Of a DNA stretch of 29,915 nt, positions 23,375-29,857 are shown piece after piece. Source of the stretch: JAIXRY01 sp031972855. GTDB taxonomy: Bacteria > Patescibacteriota > Minisyncoccia > Phycocordibacterales > UBA9973. A program made the position numbers and the translations under genes. The notes beneath the pieces were generated by a model. The model searched no databases. It had not been told where the DNA came from and worked only from the letters and a program-made list of their open reading frames with translations. The DNA is taken from assembly GCA_031972855.1 (NCBI GenBank), contig DALYDY010000007.1, forward strand, positions 1-29,915, given 5' to 3'. How positions within the stretch are numbered: position 1 is the first letter of the stretch; each line of letters begins with the position of its first letter.

Positions 23375-23457
23375 GCCGGAGTGGCGGAATGGTAGACGCA
23401 CTCGACTCAAAATCGAGTATTCGCAAGGATGTGGAGGTTCGAGTCCTCTCTCCGGCA
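23375..23457 (+). tRNA. tRNA-Leu (anticodon CAA)
   Basis: An 83-base class II tRNA. The acceptor GCCGGAG pairs with CTCCGGC, discriminator A. The D arm is GCG...CGC, the anticodon stem CTCGA/TCGAG has loop CTCAAAA (anticodon CAA), and a long variable arm is followed by the T arm with GGTTCGAGTCC. CCA is not encoded. Confidence 0.95.
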
Positions 23458-23670
23458 CAAAATTTTATAGAATAAAATTTCAGGAGAAGCGCAACTGTTT
23501 TTATCAAAAACAGGAGCAGGACTCGAAAAGCTTTTGTGATAGATTTCGAATATTATGAAGAAATATATCCAAAAGGTGTACAGCGTCTGTAAGACGAGAG
23601 TCCTATGTTAAATATAAAATACTTAGTAACTCGTGACCGAGTCCTTTAGCACAAGTTTTATAAAATAAAA
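23440..23670 (+). repeat. Degenerate direct repeat of the tRNA-Leu 3' end and flank
   Basis: The tRNA-Leu 3' end with its flank (23440-23477) is echoed at 23638-23670: CGAGTCCT, then GCACAA, then TTTTATA and AAATAAAA in the same order with small gaps. The same 8-mer also occurs inverted (AGGACTCG) at 23518-23525. The 180 bases between hold a small hairpin but no credible gene, and look like the remains of an inserted or duplicated segment. Confidence 0.45.
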
Positions 23671-23690
23671 ACCACATTTCTGTAGTTTTT
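23667..23690 (-). terminator. Terminator of the 197-residue gene
   Basis: Arms 23667-23676 and 23681-23690 pair over 10 bp with a G-U wobble on the minus strand around a 4-base loop, with a T-rich run after it in that direction, 18 bases past the stop. Confidence 0.6.
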
Positions 23691-23708
23691 TTTAATTCTA
23701 GAATATAA

Positions 23709-24302
23709 TTATAATTCTAGAACATATAATTCTTTTTTGCTAAGCTTTGTATCGTCTTCTATTTTAGAAATTAGATTGTCTATATGATCTAAATCAATTA
23801 TAGGCATCCTAATAAAAATTGGAGACGGTTTCTTTATCCTGTCTACATCAAATTTGTAAGTTTTTTTATTGTACACAATAAAAACAGACTTAGCAGCCTC
23901 TTTTCCAAATAAATTAACTAAAAAATCTGTATAAGGTCCAAAAATTGCACCTTCGCCAAATATTTCATATTTTCCATTTTCAGAAACGTCTTCTGTTAAG
24001 TTAGCTACATGTACTCCATTTAGAAAAATTTGCAAAAGCACACGAGATAAATCTGCTTGATTATTAGATAGATTGTCTATACAAAGATTATTCCCTAATA
24101 TTTTAGGAAATTTTTCTACATGTTTTTCAATAAAATCAATCCCTAAAAAAATATCTTCTATCTGCAATCCAGTACAGAGATATTTATTAGAATTTTGATT
24201 TTCAACATCAGATACTAACTCTTTAATTTTTTCTAATAAGAGTTGATTATTTTTAATAATTTTATGAGTATGATTATATACTTCAATTATTGTTTTCTTC
24301 AT
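23709..24302 (-). CDS. Protein of unknown function (197 aa)
   Basis: A soluble, mixed-charge protein without signal peptide or membrane spans. The N-terminal third is helical (MKKTIIEVYNHTHKIIKNNQLLLEKIKELVSDVEN). The middle has alternating hydrophobic residues (LLQIFLNGVHVANL, YEIFGEGAIFGPYTDFLVNLFG), and the end is acidic (LISKIEDDTKLSKKELYVLEL). No catalytic motif is visible and I recognise no family. It is divergent from miaA, with only 54 bases between the start codons, and has its own terminator. Base composition matches the surroundings, so there is no sign of recent transfer. Confidence 0.7.
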   Translation of the reverse strand: MKKTIIEVYNHTHKIIKNNQLLLEKIKELVSDVENQNSNKYLCTGLQIEDIFLGIDFIEKHVEKFPKILGNNLCIDNLSNNQADLSRVLLQIFLNGVHVANLTEDVSENGKYEIFGEGAIFGPYTDFLVNLFGKEAAKSVFIVYNKKTYKFDVDRIKKPSPIFIRMPIIDLDHIDNLISKIEDDTKLSKKELYVLEL

Positions 24303-24320
24303 TTTATTTAATTTTAATTT

Positions 24321-24349
24321 TTGTCACTATATCAATAATATAGTATACT
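24321..24349 (+). promoter_or_regulatory. Promoter of miaA, predicted leaderless
   Basis: TTGTCA (24321-24326) and TATACT (24344-24349) are 17 bases apart. The ATG at 24357 follows after 7 bases, matching the expected transcription start. Confidence 0.7.
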
Positions 24350-24356
24350 GTCAAAC

Positions 24357-25274
24357 ATGGATTTTCTTCCTAAAATTATCACCATAGTGGGACCAACAGC
24401 TTCAGGTAAGACTGGTTTTTCTATATGGCTCGCAAAAGAATTAGAAAGAGTCGGTCTTCACGCCGAGATAATTTCTGCGGATTCTCGCCAAGTATATATT
24501 GGTCTTGATATTGGTACAGGTAAAGTAACAGAAGAAGAAATGGGTAGTATTCCCCATCACATGCTTGATGTATGTGATCCGAAAGATATCTACAGTGTCG
24601 CAGACTTCGTCGCAGGCGCAACAAACACAATAAAGGAAATAATAAACCGTGGAAATATTCCAATAATTGTTGGAGGGACAGGCTTCTATATCGACACACT
24701 AGTGCGTGGAACATCTCTTCCAAATGTTCCAAAAAATGAAGAATTAAGGAAAGAATTAGAATCAAAATCAAAAGAAGAATTATTTGAAATGCTTTTGAAA
24801 TTGGATGACAATCGCGCACAAGATATCGACAAAGATAACAAAGTGCGTCTTATTCGTGCAATAGAGATCTCAAAGACTCTCGGTAATGTTCCAGAGATAA
24901 AAACAAATACAAAATACAATTCCATTTTTATAGGAATAAATCCAGGAGATGAAATATTACAAAAAAATATTCAAACTCGACTATTACAAAGACTTGATGA
25001 TGGAATGGTGACTGAAGCAGAAAATCTTCACAAAGAAGGACTTTCATATGAACGTATGAGAGAACTCGGTCTTGAATATAGCTTCCTTGCAGACTATCTA
25101 GAGAACAAAAAGTCTTATGAAGAATTTATTTCTCTTTTAAATATAGCTATTTGGCAATATGCTCGCCGACAAAAAACTTGGTTCAAAAGAAATCAAGATA
25201 TAAATTGGATTAATCCAAAAAATGAAAAAGAGGTAGAAGAAATAAAGAATAAAGTTTTGGAATTTTTAAAATAA
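24357..25274 (+). CDS. miaA: tRNA dimethylallyltransferase MiaA
   Basis: MiaA adds a dimethylallyl group to N6 of A37 in tRNAs reading codons that start with U, such as the Leu(CAA) and Trp(CCA) tRNAs on either side; both have A at the position after the anticodon. The 305-residue product has the P-loop GPTASGKT at 12-19, SADSRQVYIGLDIGTGK at about 40-56 (the catalytic Asp region), VGGTGFYIDTLVRG at about 104-117, and YARRQKTWFKRN at about 273-284 near the C-terminus. The length is typical. Its promoter lies directly against the start codon. The stop lies just before the promoter of the GIY-YIG/tRNA-Trp segment. Confidence 0.95.
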   Translation: MDFLPKIITIVGPTASGKTGFSIWLAKELERVGLHAEIISADSRQVYIGLDIGTGKVTEEEMGSIPHHMLDVCDPKDIYSVADFVAGATNTIKEIINRGNIPIIVGGTGFYIDTLVRGTSLPNVPKNEELRKELESKSKEELFEMLLKLDDNRAQDIDKDNKVRLIRAIEISKTLGNVPEIKTNTKYNSIFIGINPGDEILQKNIQTRLLQRLDDGMVTEAENLHKEGLSYERMRELGLEYSFLADYLENKKSYEEFISLLNIAIWQYARRQKTWFKRNQDINWINPKNEKEVEEIKNKVLEFLK

Positions 25275-25286
25275 AGAAATTTGTGG

Positions 25287-25292
25287 TATATT
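25287..25292 (+). promoter_or_regulatory. Extended -10 ahead of the truncated tRNA-Trp copy
   Basis: TATATT preceded by TGG, with a weak TTTAAA (25265-25270) 16 bases upstream. Transcription would start near 25299, just before the first copy of the tRNA-Trp 5' end, and is probably the original tRNA promoter. Confidence 0.45.
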
Positions 25293-25315
25293 TTCCAAAC
25301 ACGGGCGATTAGTTT

Positions 25316-25341
25316 ACCCAGTCACTCGCGAGTGACTGGGT
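25316..25341 (+). repeat. 26-bp perfect palindrome
   Basis: The 13-base halves are exact reverse complements meeting at CGCG, so the DNA could form a cruciform and the RNA a hairpin. It is placed inside what would otherwise read as the tRNA-Trp D arm (GATTAGTTT before, TTAGTGGTA after). No T run follows, so it is not a normal terminator. Confidence 0.9.
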
Positions 25342-25365
25342 TTAGTGGTAAAATAAAATAATATT

Positions 25366-25620
25366 ATGTTTTATGTTTACATTTTAAAAAGCAAAAAAGA
25401 TAATAAATTATATATTGGTTCAACCAATAATTTAAAAAGGAGAATGGTGGAACATTTATCTGGAAAAGTTATAAGTACTAAAAATAGAATTCCTTTAGAA
25501 CTTATTTACTATGAAGCATATAAAATTGAAAGTGACGCAAGAAATAGAGAATCTTCTTTTAAAAATAGTGGTTCTGTGTATAATGGTTTGATTAAAAGAA
25601 TACAGGAAAGTTTAAAATAA
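25366..25620 (+). CDS. GIY-YIG domain nuclease (84 aa)
   Basis: A stand-alone GIY-YIG domain of the UPF0213/SLX1-like kind. FYVYILKSKKDNKLYIGST carries the GIY (here VYI) and YIG strands, LKRRMVEH has the catalytic Arg helix, and RNRESSF carries the likely metal-binding Glu. GIY-YIG enzymes cut DNA; this small form has no DNA-binding partner domain. It lies between a truncated and an intact copy of the tRNA-Trp 5' end and ends 7 bases before the tRNA, so it is probably on the same precursor RNA. The setting suggests a homing-like or repair-linked mobile gene rather than a housekeeping role. The catalytic residues look present, so it is probably active. Confidence 0.88.
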   Translation: MFYVYILKSKKDNKLYIGSTNNLKRRMVEHLSGKVISTKNRIPLELIYYEAYKIESDARNRESSFKNSGSVYNGLIKRIQESLK

Positions 25621-25627
25621 TAGATAT

Positions 25628-25698
25628 GGGCGATTAGTTTAGTGGTAGAACGAAGGTCTCCAAAACCTTTGGTGAGGGTTCGATTCCTTCATCGCCCG
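25628..25698 (+). tRNA. tRNA-Trp (anticodon CCA)
   Basis: A 71-base cloverleaf. The acceptor GGGCGAT pairs with ATCGCCC, the D arm is GTT-TAGTGGTAG-AAC, the anticodon stem AAGGT/ACCTT has loop CTCCAAA (anticodon CCA), and the T arm is GAGGG-TTCGATT-CCTTC. The discriminator is G, and CCA is not encoded. The anticodon reads UGG only, consistent with UGA as stop. Confidence 0.95.
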
Positions 25699-25735
25699 CA
25701 TATCATAAAACCTATATATTTATGGGTCTGAGTTT

Positions 25736-25771
25736 GTATACCATAGTGTAATTCCGAACTTTTGGTATACT
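25736..25771 (+). promoter_or_regulatory. Promoter region of the IMPase gene with an inverted repeat
   Basis: TATACT (25766-25771) with extended TGG lies 8 bases before the ATG. GTATACCA (25736-25743) and TGGTATAC (25763-25770) form an 8-bp inverted repeat with 19 bases between. It may be an operator, or simply two opposed extended -10 boxes. Confidence 0.45.
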
Positions 25772-25779
25772 AAGAGATA

Positions 25780-26565
25780 ATGAATAATAATACAAATGAT
25801 AGTGGTTTTAGTTTTGCTAAAACACTCATAAAAGAAGTTGGTCAAATTCTTAAAAAGGGTTTAGTTGAAGGCTACCAAACCTCTTGGAAGTCTGACAACA
25901 CTCCCGTTACTAATCTAGATATTGAAATAAATAAAAAAATAATTGAGGATATACAAAAAGCATTCCCTGGAGACAAGATATATGGAGAAGAAGAAAGTGC
26001 TGGTGGTGATACTGGCTATACTTGGGTTGTGGACCCAATAGATGGAACTCAAGCACTAGGAGTAATTCCGGCTTCTATGTGTTGTATAGCAAGGGTTGAT
26101 GATAAAGGTGAGCCACTCTTTGGTCTTGCATATAACCCAGCCAGCGACGAGCTTTTTGCTTGCAGTAAAGGAGAAAAGGCTACACTTAATGACAATGAAT
26201 TGAAAGTATCAGATAAAAGTGAACTAAAAGGTAGTTACGTTTTTTTCGGGAGTCGTATGCCAGAATATGTTGTATCAAACGGCATCGCGTATGATGTGCT
26301 TGAAAAGCAAGGTGTAAAAATATTTAATGCACGAGCACTTATGTTTGGGTGTATGATGGTAGCTTCTGGTAAAGTTGAAGGTTCAGTTATTGGTGTAAAG
26401 ACACCATTTGAAGCTGCTACAGCAAAGCTTATCGTAGAAGGGGCTGGTGGTAGGGTTACTGATCTGCTTGGTGAAAAAACTGGCAGACTAGACGGTGACA
26501 TAAAAGGTTTAATAGTTTCAAATAGTTTAATTCATGATGCATTAGTTCAAGCTTTTAATAAGTAA
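25780..26565 (+). CDS. Inositol-monophosphatase-family phosphatase (261 aa)
   Basis: Members are Mg-dependent, Li-sensitive phosphatases for inositol monophosphate, fructose 1,6-bisphosphate, histidinol phosphate or 3'-phosphoadenosine 5'-phosphate. The metal site is complete: PVTNLD at 42-47, GEEES at 69-73, WVVDPIDGTQ at 82-91 (D85, D88), and a C-terminal box around PFEAATAKLIVEGAGGRVTD (about 208-227), where the usual WDxAAG is reduced to FEAATA. That diverged C-terminal motif argues against a plain SuhB, so the substrate is open. The length is normal. It has its own extended -10 promoter and ends at the palindromic terminator 26637-26674. Confidence 0.85.
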   Translation: MNNNTNDSGFSFAKTLIKEVGQILKKGLVEGYQTSWKSDNTPVTNLDIEINKKIIEDIQKAFPGDKIYGEEESAGGDTGYTWVVDPIDGTQALGVIPASMCCIARVDDKGEPLFGLAYNPASDELFACSKGEKATLNDNELKVSDKSELKGSYVFFGSRMPEYVVSNGIAYDVLEKQGVKIFNARALMFGCMMVASGKVEGSVIGVKTPFEAATAKLIVEGAGGRVTDLLGEKTGRLDGDIKGLIVSNSLIHDALVQAFNK

Positions 26566-26636
26566 TATTATACTCAATTTTAGAGGTTCCTGGCTTTTCA
26601 AAAGTTCTGGAATCCACACCTCAAGCCCGCAATACA

Positions 26637-26674
26637 GATTTAAAAAACCTCACATATGTGAGGTTTTTTAAATC
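26637..26674. terminator. 38-bp palindromic bidirectional terminator, copy 1
   Basis: The two 19-base halves are exact reverse complements, with A and T runs inside the arms. It lies between the convergent IMPase and SIMPL genes and can end both. Its 28-base core (26642-26669) is identical to that of the copy at 27401-27438. Confidence 0.85.
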
Positions 26675-26679
26675 TCGTT

Positions 26680-27354
26680 TTATTTCAAAAGAAAACGTAA
26701 TGTAGAAACTAGACGAATCTTTTTGTATTCAGGAGAACCTGGATCTTTTTCTGTTATATCAAATACTCCTTGATTTCCTCTTGTAACACTTCCTACAGTA
26801 GACCCTGCATTAACAGCGAATTGAGATGCTGTATCACGAGCGTTTTTAATAGCTTCAGCAAGCATATCTGGCTTAATACTATTCAAATCTGAGAATTCAA
26901 AAGATATAGAATTTTGATTTAATACAACTCCTTTCTTCACTAGAAGCAATGTTTCATTTGAAGCTTGTTTTGCTAGATCAATCTTTTTTGTATAAACAGA
27001 GATCTGATTTGTAGAATTGTATCTGAATGCTGCATCTTTGTATGTGTCTTGATATATATTTACAGGAGCAACATTTATTTCTGCATCTTCAAAACCTTTT
27101 TCTTTTAAGAATCCTTTAATAGCTACAATATTCTTTTCTATATCAGAATACAATGAATCAATATTATTTGACTTAACCTCAAAATTTAAAGACCAGATAG
27201 CAGTATCTGCTTTAACGATTCTTTCTGAAAGACCTTTTACTTCAACATAAGACCCTTGTCTAGAAAAATCTTTTGCTGCAAAAAAGAATCCAACAGAGAA
27301 TAATGCGAAAGCAATCCCTATAACCAATAATCCGTTACTTTTTATTTTATCCAT
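26680..27354 (-). CDS. SIMPL (DUF541) domain protein, membrane-anchored
   Basis: A YggE-like SIMPL protein. After a single N-terminal membrane span (about 8-28, LLVIGIAFALFSVGFFFAA), which acts as an uncleaved anchor, the outer part begins YVEVKGLSERIVKADTAIWSL. It continues with the family's repeated alpha/beta pattern (IEKNIVAIKGFLKEKGFEDAEINV, NQISVYTKKIDLAKQ, MLAEAIKNARDTASQFAVNAG). The family is widespread in envelopes and has been linked to stress and surface structures, but has no firm biochemical role. The length (224) is usual. The gene is bracketed by two matching palindromic terminators; the one at 26637-26674 is its own. Confidence 0.85.
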   Translation of the reverse strand: MDKIKSNGLLVIGIAFALFSVGFFFAAKDFSRQGSYVEVKGLSERIVKADTAIWSLNFEVKSNNIDSLYSDIEKNIVAIKGFLKEKGFEDAEINVAPVNIYQDTYKDAAFRYNSTNQISVYTKKIDLAKQASNETLLLVKKGVVLNQNSISFEFSDLNSIKPDMLAEAIKNARDTASQFAVNAGSTVGSVTRGNQGVFDITEKDPGSPEYKKIRLVSTLRFLLK

Positions 27355-27400
27355 ATATTTAGTGTATCACTATTAATACTATAAGACTATTTTACAATAC

Positions 27401-27438
27401 AAATCAAAAAACCTCACATATGTGAGGTTTTTTGATTT
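27401..27438. terminator. 38-bp palindromic terminator, copy 2
   Basis: Exact 19-base reverse-complement halves, located 6 bases past the rpmG stop on the minus strand. The central 28 bases (27406-27433) match copy 1, while the outer five bases of each arm are swapped between the two copies (AAATC/GATTT here, GATTT/AAATC there), so pairing is kept. Confidence 0.85.
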
Positions 27439-27444
27439 TAGAGT

Positions 27445-27600
27445 CTATTTTTTAGCTTCTTTGAAAACAACGTGCTTGCGAAGTTTCTTTGAATACTTTT
27501 TAAGTTCAATTTTGCGAGTAACACTTTTCTTATTTTTGCGTGTCCAATAAACCTCGCCGGTTTCTTTGTGTGCTATTTTTATGAGTTTATCCTGTGACAT
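27445..27600 (-). CDS. rpmG: 50S ribosomal protein L33
   Basis: A 51-residue basic protein with the L33 pattern: KIAHKETGEVYWTRKNKKSVTRKIELKKYSKKLRKHVVFKEAKK, where YWTRKNKK...RKIELKKYSKKLRKHVVF is diagnostic. The paired cysteines that bind zinc in many L33 proteins are absent, making this the C-minus type. L33 sits near the ribosomal E site. It is monocistronic, with a good promoter at 27611-27638 and a palindromic terminator. The leader is short, about 3-4 bases from the predicted transcript start. The frame is intact, with no other good start nearby. Confidence 0.9.
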   Translation of the reverse strand: MSQDKLIKIAHKETGEVYWTRKNKKSVTRKIELKKYSKKLRKHVVFKEAKK

Positions 27601-27610
27601 AAGTTCTTAG

Positions 27611-27638
27611 AGTATACTACAAAACCATTTTTTTGCAA
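27611..27638 (-). promoter_or_regulatory. Promoter of rpmG
   Basis: On the minus strand TTGCAA (27633-27638) and TATACT (27611-27616) are 16 bases apart, with 10 bases to the ATG. Confidence 0.65.
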
Positions 27639-27661
27639 GAACAAATGAGGTTTTATAGTGA

Positions 27662-27690
27662 TTGACAATAGTATAATTATGTGATAAAAT
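27662..27690 (+). promoter_or_regulatory. Promoter of the 401-residue membrane-protein gene
   Basis: A perfect TTGACA (27662-27667) and TAAAAT (27685-27690) are 17 bases apart. The leader to the ATG at 27733 is about 36 bases, longer than for most genes here. Confidence 0.7.
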
Positions 27691-27732
27691 ATAGATAGTA
27701 AAGCACATTGAAAATAAATTAAGAAAAAAAAT

Positions 27733-28938
27733 ATGAAGACAATAGCAATTTGGGTGTTACGACACCTACTTATTCCTGTTGGCTTCATATGGAGTACAGG
27801 AATAATTGGAGGAATCATAAATATTAATACTTCCAAAAACACAAACCCCTACTCCTCCTTCGATAGTGTTGAACTTTCAACACTTGAGATTACACCAGAT
27901 AATTTTATGTCTTACAAGGACAGCATTATTGCGCAAAGAAAAAAAGAAATTTCAGAAACTGGAGTTTATGAACCATATTTTTATTTTAGAGATTTAAAAC
28001 AATTTGAAATGTTTAAATTTAAGTATTTTGATTCTCTAAATCAAATTCCAGAAAAAAGGTTTCTTATTACCAATCTAAGTTACAACGATATTGTAAACCT
28101 TAGAGATGAAAATTGGAGAAATAATGAAATGATTGCTCGTTCATACGAAGTAAATCTTTCAAAAATGAAAACTCCTATGGGTATAGACGACGCTCGCGCG
28201 TACTGGTTTCCAAAAGATATAGCTCGCGAAAAAGAAGTTAGAGTAAACTTCTCTTGGCAAGAATTTTTTCAAGCTATCTGGAGCTGGATACTGTCATTTT
28301 ATCTGAGAGGTATGTTTATATCTTCAATTCTTTTTCTTCTTTGGAGAATAAAATTCAAAGAGGATATAGAAAACACTACTTGGCGATACGAAGGTGTAAA
28401 TACTATGCAAAAATTTGCTCCACTTTCATTTATCTATTCCCTATTTGTTTGGCCGATTATATTGGTCCGAGATATTAGAAATAGAGGAAAAGAAGTGTTA
28501 GCAAAAGCAGAAGTTCTTTCGAGAAGAAGTGATATGCTTAATCTTTTTTCAAAAGAAGAGAAAGTATTAATCGAACTTGGAAGAAAAATGAGTGTAAAAG
28601 AATTTAGATATTTTCTCTCTGAGAGAGGTTTAGTTCGCAGACATTCATTCTTACTTGCACTTGTATTTGTTCCATTGATTTTTATAAAGTCATATGGATC
28701 TCCGAGTACAAATATTTCGAAGGAGAAGATTTTGGTCAAAACAGAAATTGTTTATCAATCTCAAAGTTTTGATCAGGATGTGGGGTGGCAAATCCATATA
28801 GACAAAGAATGTCTTATGGAAATCTTAGAGTTATCTCTAATAGACATTGGTATGTTAATAAATTTTTTCGTACAAAGATTTGAAACCCTAAAAGGCTTCA
28901 AACGAAGTATAGATGGAGTTCCTAGGTTAAGTGAATAA
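27733..28938 (+). CDS. Multi-pass membrane protein of unknown function (401 aa)
   Basis: I do not recognise the family. Hydrophobic segments appear at about 5-30 (IWVLRHLLIPVGFIWSTGIIGGIINI), 176-205 (FFQAIWSWILSFYLRGMFISSILFLLW), 228-245 (APLSFIYSLFVWPIILV) and 306-322 (FLLALVFVPLIFI). Between the first two is a soluble part of about 140 residues (from SSFDSVELSTLEITPDN to the start of the second span). A charged loop follows the third span (RDIRNRGKEVLAKAEVLSRRSD). The C-terminal 75 residues are soluble again. It has a strong promoter and precedes the barrel-like secreted protein by 47 bases in the same direction, so the two may be one envelope unit. Confidence 0.75.
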   Translation: MKTIAIWVLRHLLIPVGFIWSTGIIGGIININTSKNTNPYSSFDSVELSTLEITPDNFMSYKDSIIAQRKKEISETGVYEPYFYFRDLKQFEMFKFKYFDSLNQIPEKRFLITNLSYNDIVNLRDENWRNNEMIARSYEVNLSKMKTPMGIDDARAYWFPKDIAREKEVRVNFSWQEFFQAIWSWILSFYLRGMFISSILFLLWRIKFKEDIENTTWRYEGVNTMQKFAPLSFIYSLFVWPIILVRDIRNRGKEVLAKAEVLSRRSDMLNLFSKEEKVLIELGRKMSVKEFRYFLSERGLVRRHSFLLALVFVPLIFIKSYGSPSTNISKEKILVKTEIVYQSQSFDQDVGWQIHIDKECLMEILELSLIDIGMLINFFVQRFETLKGFKRSIDGVPRLSE

Positions 28939-28985
28939 TTTTGCAAAAAAAAACAAATTCACAAACTTAAAAAACTTTAATCAAA

Positions 28986-29819
28986 ATGAAAAATTTAATA
29001 ATATTAATCTCTGTTTTTGTTTCCAACATCGTTTGCGCACAAATAACAGAAATCGACTCAGTAAACAATATTGAATCGACGGTCTATGTAGGAACACTTG
29101 GTGGACCAAAAATTGGTGTAGATGGAAAATCTTCGGGATTCATCACTACCAGAATTGGAGGAACAATAACATGGACTCCTTCAAAAAATCTTTCCTTTTT
29201 TGGGCTTGGTGCTGGTGAAGCCGACCAAACAGGCACAGTATCACCTTTTGCATTATTCGGAACAACTATCTCTCATAAAAAAGTGAAAGTGACTTTCGGA
29301 AAGATTGCATCGCCGATGACAGAACTCCGCCCAATTCCAACAACTGGACCTGGACAATTTGAACCTTGGACAAGAGCTCAGATTTTGGGATCCAGTCTTG
29401 GAGGAAAAATATCTGTTAACTTCAAAAATATTTCTTTTATAGGAGGAAATTTTGTGAGAGGAAATGAGTACTCACACGAAATTGGTATCAAGACAAAGCA
29501 TATTCAAGCTTCAGGCTATCGCATGAATGCAAGTGGAATATTCGGAGGAGCAATAAATACAAACTTCAAGAATATTTCTACAACATTTATGTTTAATGAT
29601 AGTAAAAACATTGGAATGCTTAATATTATTACCTTACCTTACACTCGCAATTTATTTGTTTATTCTGACATCGGTTTCGATACAGCAAAAGACAAAATGA
29701 TTCGTGGTGAATGGGGAATCTTCAAAACCTACAAGGCCAAAAATACAAAAGGTATACTCGGTCTTGGATATAGTGACGAAGTTCAATCCTTTAAAGGTTA
29801 CATTTTCTTATATTTATAA
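28986..29819 (+). CDS. Secreted strand-rich protein resembling an outer-membrane barrel (277 aa)
   Basis: A Sec signal (MKNLIILISVFVSNIVCA) ends at about 18, with cleavage before QI. The rest alternates polar and hydrophobic residues in short runs split by glycines and turns (FITTRIGGTITWTPS, NLSFFGLGAG, ISHKKVKVTFGKIAS, GGKISVNFKNISFIGGNFVRG, FGGAINTNFKNISTTFMFND). It ends with GYIFLYL, a hydrophobic/aromatic end as found on transmembrane beta barrels. The repeated NFKNIS pieces suggest internal strand repeats. No cysteine follows the signal in a lipobox. If the organism is a CPR cell with a single membrane, this protein must be a surface or capsule component instead. Its signal style resembles that of the 169-residue secreted protein. 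A strong terminator follows. Confidence 0.7.
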   Translation: MKNLIILISVFVSNIVCAQITEIDSVNNIESTVYVGTLGGPKIGVDGKSSGFITTRIGGTITWTPSKNLSFFGLGAGEADQTGTVSPFALFGTTISHKKVKVTFGKIASPMTELRPIPTTGPGQFEPWTRAQILGSSLGGKISVNFKNISFIGGNFVRGNEYSHEIGIKTKHIQASGYRMNASGIFGGAINTNFKNISTTFMFNDSKNIGMLNIITLPYTRNLFVYSDIGFDTAKDKMIRGEWGIFKTYKAKNTKGILGLGYSDEVQSFKGYIFLYL

Positions 29820-29824
29820 GAGTC

Positions 29825-29857
29825 GTCCCGCAAACTTTTGGTTTGCGGGACTTTTTT
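29825..29857 (+). terminator. Intrinsic terminator of the barrel-like gene
   Basis: An 11-bp perfect stem (29825-29835 with 29841-29851) with loop TTTTG is followed by TTTTTT. The remaining 29858-29915 shows nothing I can support. Confidence 0.9.

Larger units (their letters stand above)
25303..25640 (+). mobile_element. Candidate minimal GIY-YIG element at tRNA-Trp
   Basis: The first 13 bases of tRNA-Trp occur twice as direct repeats, at 25303-25315 and, in the intact tRNA, at 25628-25640. Between them are a perfect palindrome, a TTAGTGGTA motif that matches the next part of the tRNA D arm, and the GIY-YIG gene. The unit is 325 bases long. The arrangement is what insertion into the 5' part of a tRNA with restoration of the tRNA would leave. 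Confidence 0.45.

Noticed and set aside
23131..23558. Short frames across the tRNA-Leu locus
   Set aside because: They overlap tRNA-Leu or its structured leader, and their products are translated tRNA sequence.
25628..25698. UGA recoding as in some CPR lineages
   Set aside because: tRNA-Trp has anticodon CCA, no UCA tRNA is present, and TGA serves as stop for the 56-residue and Rep-like genes.
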